Assembly (NCBI RefSeq): GCF_047948215.1
Contig: NC_134457.1
Coordinates: 88,050,898-88,114,897, forward strand
Length of the DNA: 64,000 bases
DNA from: Lycorma delicatula
Taxonomy: Eukaryota > Arthropoda > Insecta > Hemiptera > Fulgoridae
Direction of reading: 5' to 3'
Each line of letters opens with the position of its first letter. Positions within the stretch are counted from its first letter, which is position 1. Of this stretch, positions 62,726 through 64,000 are shown piece by piece. Position numbers and translations under genes: made by a program. The notes under the pieces are model-generated. The model had not been told where the DNA came from. It did no database searches and was given only the letters and a program-made list of their open reading frames with translations.

Positions 62726-63000
62726 TATATGCAAATACCTTTGCATTTACTGTCTTATTAATAAAAAAAAAGGAATTTCTTACAGTGGGTGATTGATTCC
62801 AGGATGGCATTGAGTTGACTGAAGGTGATGCAGAAGATACAAGTGAAGTAGAGGAAGTAACTTGATGAAGTTGTGATGGTGGCGTTGGTGATTGTGGAGA
62901 TGATGAAAGAGGTTGTGATGATGAACCAATTGGTGTCTGATATGGAAATAAATCTACTTGGTAGTTTGGATCTGAAGCAGAAGGCAACATATGCCAGTTC
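27718..63000 (-). CDS. RGG-tail protein gene, 3' part (8 coding exons)
   Basis: Eight minus-strand exons: 63000-62784, 57133-57001, 47291-47133, 44383-44169, 41388-41299, 37165-37046, 32191-32047 and 27823-27718. All have GT-AG borders and phases that chain together, except for one extra frameshift in the seventh exon. The product shows about 395 codons. It has a Ser/Pro/Gln-rich start, a basic KTHRKRGG segment, an acidic helical middle (DIEKVTLDQINMWLNKVYPQ), two copies of an LEx-EALEQY motif, and a Gly/Arg tail (RGGSNRGGKPRKGGYKG then stop). RGG tails commonly bind RNA; beyond that I cannot name the family. The 5' exons are outside the window. Introns are up to 9.7 kb and hold most of the transposons. 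Confidence 0.85.
28645..29315 (+). mobile_element. Mariner relic, 3'-truncated
   Basis: The left end GGGTTCGAAAAGTTCTCGGC matches known mariner terminal repeats (CCGAGAACTTTTCGAACCC in reverse). The plus strand encodes KIEVRAVIKYFILKRI (N-terminal helix), then ISIDRVHHLHNVLGMKKLSA (second helix-turn-helix), then ASKKAKTVTTAGKAMVMVYW and EYLEKGR in the catalytic domain. The element stops after that point and has no right end. The open minus-strand frame at 28760-29023 is a shadow. Confidence 0.8.
29369..29422. repeat. TA/TG-rich simple repeat
   Basis: Alternating TATATA with TGTGTG interruptions between the mariner relic and the Penelope-like element. Confidence 0.8.
29480..29545 (-). ncRNA. 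Degenerate hammerhead-like core at the Penelope-like 3' end
   Basis: On the minus strand: CTGAGGA (29538-29532), a hairpin with GGC...GCC arms, then CCAAAAG where GAAA would be expected. It lies beyond the GIY-YIG domain, as hammerhead-bearing terminal repeats do in this class. It is too degenerate to be active. Confidence 0.4.
29695..29760. repeat. Tandem repeat, period ~27 bp, 2.4 copies
   Basis: The unit TCTAAAAATTACTATTAAAT plus a T run is repeated. Confidence 0.85.
30105..30215 (-). pseudogene. GIY-YIG endonuclease segment of the Penelope-like element
   Basis: GIYKIKCNNC followed by IYIGKTNRSFKDRY shows the GIY and YIG motifs and the conserved Arg of the family, in the Penelope arrangement with an internal Cys pair. 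It is the diagnostic C-terminal domain of this retroelement class. Confidence 0.85.
30341..30409. repeat. Left copy of ~67-bp direct repeat flanking the SINE
   Basis: AAGTATTTTGAATTATATTT onward matches 30677-30743 with about six differences. Both copies encode the same Penelope-like peptide on the minus strand (NGYDTSL...KYNSKY). Confidence 0.9.
30410..30676 (+). mobile_element. tRNA-derived SINE inserted in the Penelope-like element
   Basis: The head (30410-30490) looks like a tRNA gene: an A-box-like GTTGGTGTAGTGGTGAACGC and a B-box-like GTTCAAGTCC at 30479-30488. An internal palindrome AAATCAGCTGATTT (30446-30459) lies in the anticodon region. The body ends ACCGGAGGCTAAACAGGAGA with an A-rich tail. 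The body is repeated, truncated, at 41913-42110. Flanked by a ~67-bp direct repeat. Confidence 0.85.
30677..30743. repeat. Right copy of ~67-bp direct repeat flanking the SINE
   Basis: See the left copy. The repeat is much longer than the 5-20 bp target duplications normal for SINEs. Confidence 0.9.
30980..31171 (-). pseudogene. Penelope-like RT catalytic segment
   Basis: 63 open codons: SEVYLQDFESKIV, then ILLWVRYVDGLLVIYEP, then a helical C-part (NKLNSYHEELKFT). Family members have YVDD at the catalytic box; here the second Asp is Gly, which would abolish activity. Confidence 0.85.
32047..32191 (-). CDS. RGG gene exon G, with apparent 1-bp frameshift
   Basis: 145 bp, acceptor TTTTTCCAG, donor GTAATC. 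It enters in phase 0 with DLEREALEQYRGDRDDWFTT, echoing exon F. The sensible continuation is Gly/Arg-rich (RQRGGGAFRGRSRPPHNHN), but it lies in another frame and matches the phase needed by the last exon. The exon is one base short of that fit. A missing base in the C run at 32119-32123 (G run on the coding strand) would explain it. Read as given, the frame yields an acidic, non-RGG tail. Confidence 0.82.
33417..34396 (-). mobile_element. R1-type LINE, 5'-truncated 3' fragment
   Basis: GC-rich island. The minus strand encodes the RT thumb (34075-34308: GGPKASRRRLLMSTVHSILL, YGSEVW) and then, in another frame, the C-terminal Cys/His tail (33576-34202: FNGLFYFHAYLRVIGKAPSP, DCLYCPGVRDDAEHTFFKC). 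The CxxC...HxxxxC pattern is the R1-type zinc-binding tail. It is a different family from the 7.6-11.3 kb element. A frameshift separates the two blocks. It ends at a (TAA)n run that is also the left edge of the next element. Confidence 0.85.
33509..33521. repeat. Poly-C run
   Basis: 13 consecutive C near the 3' end of the R1-type fragment. Confidence 0.95.
34397..36550 (+). mobile_element. I-type LINE with ORF1 only (ORF2 missing)
   Basis: A leader (34420-34929) without coding motifs precedes a broken ORF1 (34930-36423). A short 3'UTR with GGGGCTAATGACCAAAGTAG then ends in an ATAATAATA tail (36535-36550), typical of I-clade LINEs. There is no endonuclease or RT between ORF1 and the tail. 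It is bounded on the left by (TAA)n at 34400-34418. Confidence 0.8.
34930..36423 (+). pseudogene. I-type LINE ORF1 (gag-like, zinc knuckles)
   Basis: It starts MNTLEQTNVAEDARKHPLLE and has a basic segment up to a stop at 35120. It then resumes with LNTSRGVVVCRDLLNCTEEE and SFSRPNLPEK-like sequence. Three Cys/His clusters follow: CFKCQRFRHTAARC, CICGMKTHEGDPC and CINCKEHHNCRSRDC. A Ser/Glu-rich tail ends KKGWSKRKPRH and a stop at 36423. Compared with family members the segment between 35120 and 35200 appears deleted. Stops also occur near 35400 and 35873. Confidence 0.8.
36551..37040. other. Intron sequence, nothing recognised
   Basis: AT-rich intron of the RGG gene just downstream of exon F. 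Confidence 0.4.
37046..37165 (-). CDS. RGG gene exon F
   Basis: 120 bp, acceptor ATTTTTCTAG, donor GTAAGA, phase 0 to 0. It encodes SGDAENKFAQLEQEALEQYQ then ASDHNIQTVPSEETLAQRYQ. The LEQEALEQY core recurs in the next exon. Confidence 0.88.
37662..37866 (-). pseudogene. Truncated duplicate of exon E plus intron flank
   Basis: About 200 bp matching 41336-41537 in the same orientation. It keeps the TTATTTCAG acceptor and the first 15 codons (VNYPAIKNVNSPNSS), then diverges to KST and an in-frame TAA (37664-37662). The donor half is lost. If used, it would be an alternative terminal exon giving a short product without the RGG tail; more likely it is an inert pseudo-exon. Confidence 0.85.
39131..39170. 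repeat. (TGTAA)n microsatellite
   Basis: About 7 tandem units of TGTAA with minor interruptions at the left. Confidence 0.9.
40195..40480 (-). pseudogene. Possible Tc1/mariner C-terminal relic
   Basis: The minus strand opens with FQQDNTIVWTTP, like the second-catalytic-Asp motif of Tc1 transposases. It ends with KIMLRNKNVFYQK and AT-rich sequence like a mariner-type 3' end. The middle (61 codons) has no clear match. Confidence 0.35.
41299..41388 (-). CDS. RGG gene exon E (30 codons)
   Basis: 90 bp between acceptor TTATTTCAG and donor GTATAT, phase 0 on both sides, so it can be skipped without a frameshift. It encodes VNYPAIKNVNSPNSSTSTSP then QRRRLYRDVL. A truncated copy with its flanking intron lies at 37662-37866. 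Confidence 0.85.
41913..42110 (+). mobile_element. 5'-truncated SINE copy
   Basis: TACGGATTTGAATACTAGAT, then GGTGGTTGGGTTTCAATTAA, GGAATGGTCGAACTGAGA and GAGGCTAAACAG match the body of the SINE at 30510-30665. The tRNA-like head is absent. Confidence 0.85.
42115..43150. other. Intron sequence, nothing recognised
   Basis: AT-rich intron between exons D and E. No repeat or coding signal that I can support. Confidence 0.35.
43160..43640 (-). pseudogene. Tc1/IS630-like transposase C-terminal relic
   Basis: The minus strand reads LIKDLPNLKHRIVAAFVSIT then PDKLVKVWNELSYQLGCAA, like the terminal helix block of IS630-like Tc1 transposases. A degraded third-catalytic region precedes it (about 43370). 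It contains several stops and has no visible ends. Confidence 0.5.
44169..44383 (-). CDS. RGG gene exon D
   Basis: 215 bp, acceptor GATTTTCAG, donor GTAATA, phase 1 to 0. It encodes GRPMMDIEKVTLDQINMWLN, KVYPQRGEHFSEMMNTVDTM and an acidic VEVDKLETVQIEPILDATGH segment. It is probably helical and is the most globular-looking part of the protein. Confidence 0.9.
44625..44695. repeat. 18-bp inverted repeat
   Basis: TTTTTTGTAAATTTAATA (44625-44642) and TATTAAATTTACAAAAAA (44678-44695) are reverse complements with a ~35-nt loop. Small and AT-rich. Confidence 0.7.
45195..45960 (-). pseudogene. Tc1/IS630-like transposase relic
   Basis: The minus strand gives FIFCDKATFH (first catalytic Asp), SLNINMCYAS, then WPPQSPEHNLYGFLFVGLRK around the third catalytic position, and GCFLLSMARG with GHTGQLKECVSLHFD at the C-terminus. 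The order and spacing match the family. Stops interrupt it. Confidence 0.65.
46000..47125. other. Intron sequence, nothing recognised
   Basis: AT-rich part of the intron between exons C and D. Confidence 0.35.
47133..47291 (-). CDS. RGG gene exon C
   Basis: 159 bp, acceptor TTATTTCAG, donor GTAGGT, phase 1 to 1. It encodes HENEANHIKIEVPGQEQVLQ and later TYTELISPLTQQNRSI. Confidence 0.88.
47690..47815. repeat. TG/TA-rich imperfect microsatellite
   Basis: Degenerate TGTG/TATG repeats on the plus strand. The open frame here is repeat-driven. Confidence 0.8.
48165..48323. repeat. (CA)n microsatellite
   Basis: About 160 bp of CA dinucleotides with a few interruptions. All His/Thr- and Val/Cys-rich open frames here are artefacts of the repeat. 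Confidence 0.97.
48330..50480. other. Intron sequence between exons B and C, nothing recognised
   Basis: AT-rich, T-rich plus strand. No coding signature or repeat that I can support. Confidence 0.35.
50490..50910 (+). pseudogene. Tc1/IS630-like transposase C-terminal relic
   Basis: MLFQQGGAASNTSRASMVIV corresponds to the FQQDGA..HT family motif, with the catalytic Asp replaced by Gly. KKLFPNKIISKKGD and a degraded SPDLT region follow, and then MLECVKQNGDHFFNFK like the family C-terminus. No upstream half is visible. Confidence 0.6.
50930..52540. other. Intron sequence, nothing recognised
   Basis: AT-rich sequence with short T- and A-runs only. Confidence 0.35.
52555..54712. repeat. Long inverted (fold-back) repeat
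   Basis: Left arm 52555-52793 continuing at 54030-54120 after a LINE insertion. Right arm 54350-54712 in reverse complement. Landmarks in both arms are CATATGTCC/TGG, ATTTTAACATAAAAA, TACTGCTAGG-TACCTA, AATGAACCTGATC, ATGTAAACAT and GCTTATTTAA. The loop is about 230 bp. The right arm also has a small internal duplication (GGCCGGTGTTTTGAAATGGG twice, 54499-54542). There is no ORF of its own. Similarity is roughly 75-80% by eye. Confidence 0.8.
52794..54020 (+). mobile_element. LINE insertion with poly(A) tail and target duplication
   Basis: The plus strand encodes LINE RT fragments: FIDLEKAFDDAD (RT A motif), then MKINNNKTKVMKCGR, KITEVEEFYYLVSRITKDG, and a C-terminal zone with RLIGHTLR and LGELHQIN. 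The element ends GACTGAAGACA plus A(9). It is flanked by ATTTTTGCA (52785-52793) and ATCTTTGCA (54021-54029), a 9-bp target duplication with one change. The interrupted sequence is contiguous in the right arm of the fold-back repeat, which confirms both boundaries. It is 5'-truncated and full of stops. Confidence 0.85.
55072..56446 (+). mobile_element. Tc1/IS630-like transposon relic with degenerate ends
   Basis: The left end TGATTCAAAAAGGACTGCTA and the right end, read in reverse (TGACTCATAAAGAACTTCAC), are imperfect inverted repeats. The plus strand encodes DNVIFSNESMFHISGKVNTH, with Asn at the first catalytic Asp, then DSPKVN, LYGLFFFQETTVN, and finally FPGQWIGREGPITWPPCFPD / LTLLDFL around the third catalytic position. 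Frames are broken between these blocks. Length about 1.37 kb. Confidence 0.78.
56690..56925 (+). mobile_element. Short dispersed element with hammerhead-like core, copy 2
   Basis: It aligns with 432-685: AGACAGTG, GGATAGCAGCACTCATGTC, TTATTTCAATCATG, CTGAGGATGC, TTCATGAAA, GTGGTTTATG. The core here is more degraded: TCATGT (56799-56804), CTGAGGA (56805-56811), hairpin, a lost GAAA, then TCATGA (56837-56842). Confidence 0.6.
56927..56956. repeat. (TA)n microsatellite
   Basis: About 15 TA units at the end of the short dispersed element. Confidence 0.95.
57001..57133 (-). CDS. RGG gene exon B
   Basis: 133 bp, acceptor ATTTTTAG, donor GTAAAG, phase 0 to 1. It encodes QINPQPIPVFQRPPEFYSQS, then DTGKTHRKRGGVEFSNLILL and ARNS. 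Confidence 0.88.
57140..61300. other. Intron between exons A and B, no gene recognised
   Basis: AT-rich. Open frames at 57217-57402, 57967-58206 and 58777-58968 have no family signature or splice context. A more mixed-composition segment at 60230-60700 could be an old repeat, but I cannot assign it. Confidence 0.35.
61327..61362. repeat. Perfect 16-bp hairpin
   Basis: AGTGTTGTTGATCATG, loop TAAT, CATGATCAACAACACT. It is exact and short-looped, in the 5.6-kb intron between exons A and B. Confidence 0.95.
61370..62690. other. Intron sequence, nothing recognised
   Basis: Very AT-rich; no coding or repeat structure that I can support. Confidence 0.35.
62693..62722. repeat. (TA)n microsatellite
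   Basis: About 14 TA units just downstream (in gene orientation) of exon A. Confidence 0.95.
62784..63000 (-). CDS. RGG gene exon A (first visible)
   Basis: 217 bp, acceptor TTGGTTCAG, donor GTAAGA. It enters in phase 2 and exits in phase 0. It encodes NWHMLPSASDPNYQVDLFPY followed by a Ser/Pro/Gln-rich disordered stretch (SSSPQSPTPPSQ) ending WNQSPT. Confidence 0.85.
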
Positions 63001-64000
63001 CTGAACCAAAAAATTTGTTTAGTTATTTTTTATCATGTAATTATATTTTTTCATTTGTATAAATAATGTACAACATCATCATTGATGTAATACTTGCCAA
63101 ATAATAAAGGTTTGTTCAAAAACTTGAGCACTGTAAGTTGTACTGTAAAATGAGTAGTGTCAATTGTAAAATTCTGTTCAGTAAGTGTCCATCATTATTT
63201 TTTTATTTTCAAAACCTAGTTGGAACCAAGATGTCAGACTCAACAGTTTCTGGTTTTAGATCATACTAAGTATACTGATTTTTTTCCCTCAGCTTCCTTA
63301 GATGAATTAAGTTACTGGCAAGTCAGTCATTGTACAATTATATTCTGTACAATTTCTTCCCAACTCTTGTACTGAGATTTTTATTAGCAACTTAAATGCT
63401 TTGAAAAATCAGAAATAATAAGATATTTCTAATAAATTTGGAGAATTCCATGCTTGACCAAGAAAACCTGGTACTGGATGTGTATGTTACAATTCTAATC
63501 TCTTGCACTGTCTCTTGACTGTCTTGAAAAAGAAAGTATACTGTTTATTATAAGTTGACTTTCTTGTTTATTTGTAACTCACAACTCAATGATAGTAAAA
63601 AAAAAAAACTGTATCACCTTGTCCCATCTTGCTTTCATTGACTTTAAGAATACAAATACTGTAATTCCTGAGTCTTGATTTCTTCTCTTATACCTCAATA
63701 CCCATGACTGTGGTTGATCCTCTTCAGGAAGCCAGGATCACACAATTAGATGATCAACTTGTCCCATGCTACATTGAGGCATCTTTCCGCTTACATGAAA
63801 GCAGCTTTGATATTAATTTTGTGGTTTCTACACATTCAGATTATTCATTAAAATCATGAAACTAAAATCATCTCCCAGTGTTATTAGAAATGTCTTATTG
63901 GTCAATCATGATCAAATTGCACAATTTTTCAATGTGTGGATGTGTTTTTTGTTTGGCTATGAGCCAAATGGCTATGAATCAAATCAGTTAGAAAACTCTG
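63001..64000. other. Intron upstream of exon A, nothing recognised
   Basis: Exon A begins in phase 2, so at least one more coding exon must exist upstream. I found none in this last kilobase. Confidence 0.4.

Noticed and set aside
62758..63009. 83-codon minus-strand ORF in a second frame over exon A
   Set aside because: The other frame (NWHMLPSAS...) fits the splice phases and composition; this one does not.
1..64000. CRISPR array, bacterial operon or rRNA/tRNA cluster
   Set aside because: No regularly spaced repeats with unique spacers, no ribosome binding sites and no RNA gene other than the tRNA-like SINE head; introns and LINEs show a eukaryotic nuclear origin.

Overview
The window is AT-rich eukaryotic nuclear DNA with spliceosomal introns and dense, decayed transposable elements. 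A SHIPPO-repeat (ODF3/CIMAP-type) sperm-tail gene, Tc1/mariner relics typical of arthropods, a Penelope-like element, R1- and I-type LINE remains and a tRNA-derived SINE all fit an insect. Repeat style makes me lean towards Hemiptera, but species is not determinable from what I can see.

Host genes, all on the minus strand: (1) 179-4183, the 5' part of an ODF3/CIMAP-like gene in three phase-consistent exons, continuing beyond base 1. (2) 18385-20220, a 585+ codon lysine-rich open reading frame with an AATAAA signal just downstream; I do not recognise it. (3) 27718-63000, the 3' part of a multi-exon gene: eight coding exons whose splice sites and phases chain together and end in an RGG-rich C-terminus. 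Its 5' end lies beyond base 64000. One exon carries an apparent 1-bp frameshift in a homopolymer, and another has a truncated duplicate in a downstream intron.

Mobile DNA by region: 0.4-0.7 kb a short element with a hammerhead-ribozyme-like core; 1.9-3.0 kb a Tc1-like relic; 3.7-3.9 kb a possible LINE tail; 5.6-6.8 kb a Tc1-like element with ~57-bp terminal inverted repeats and TA ends; 7.6-11.3 kb an R1-type LINE (minus) with a perfect 31-bp palindrome, plus an inverted ~300-bp gag duplicate at 11.85-12.15 kb; 13.4-14.1 kb a LINE RT relic (minus); 14.17-15.43 kb a mariner with recognisable ends; 15.83-16.56 kb a fold-back mariner; 16.57-17.24 kb an internally deleted mariner; 28.6-29.3 kb a 3'-truncated mariner; 29.4-31.65 kb a Penelope-like element (RT plus GIY-YIG) with a SINE inside it; 33.4-34.4 kb an R1-like LINE 3' fragment; 34.4-36.55 kb an I-type LINE with ORF1 only; 41.9-42.1 kb a second SINE copy; 43.2-45.95 kb and 50.5-50.9 kb Tc1-like relics; 52.55-54.7 kb a long inverted repeat with a LINE inserted in one arm; 55.1-56.4 kb a Tc1-like relic; 56.7-56.9 kb a second hammerhead-core element.

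The most interesting points are the Penelope-like element with hammerhead-like cores in three places, the ~67-bp duplication flanking the SINE inside it, the exon duplication and homopolymer frameshift in the RGG gene, and the orphan 585-codon gene.
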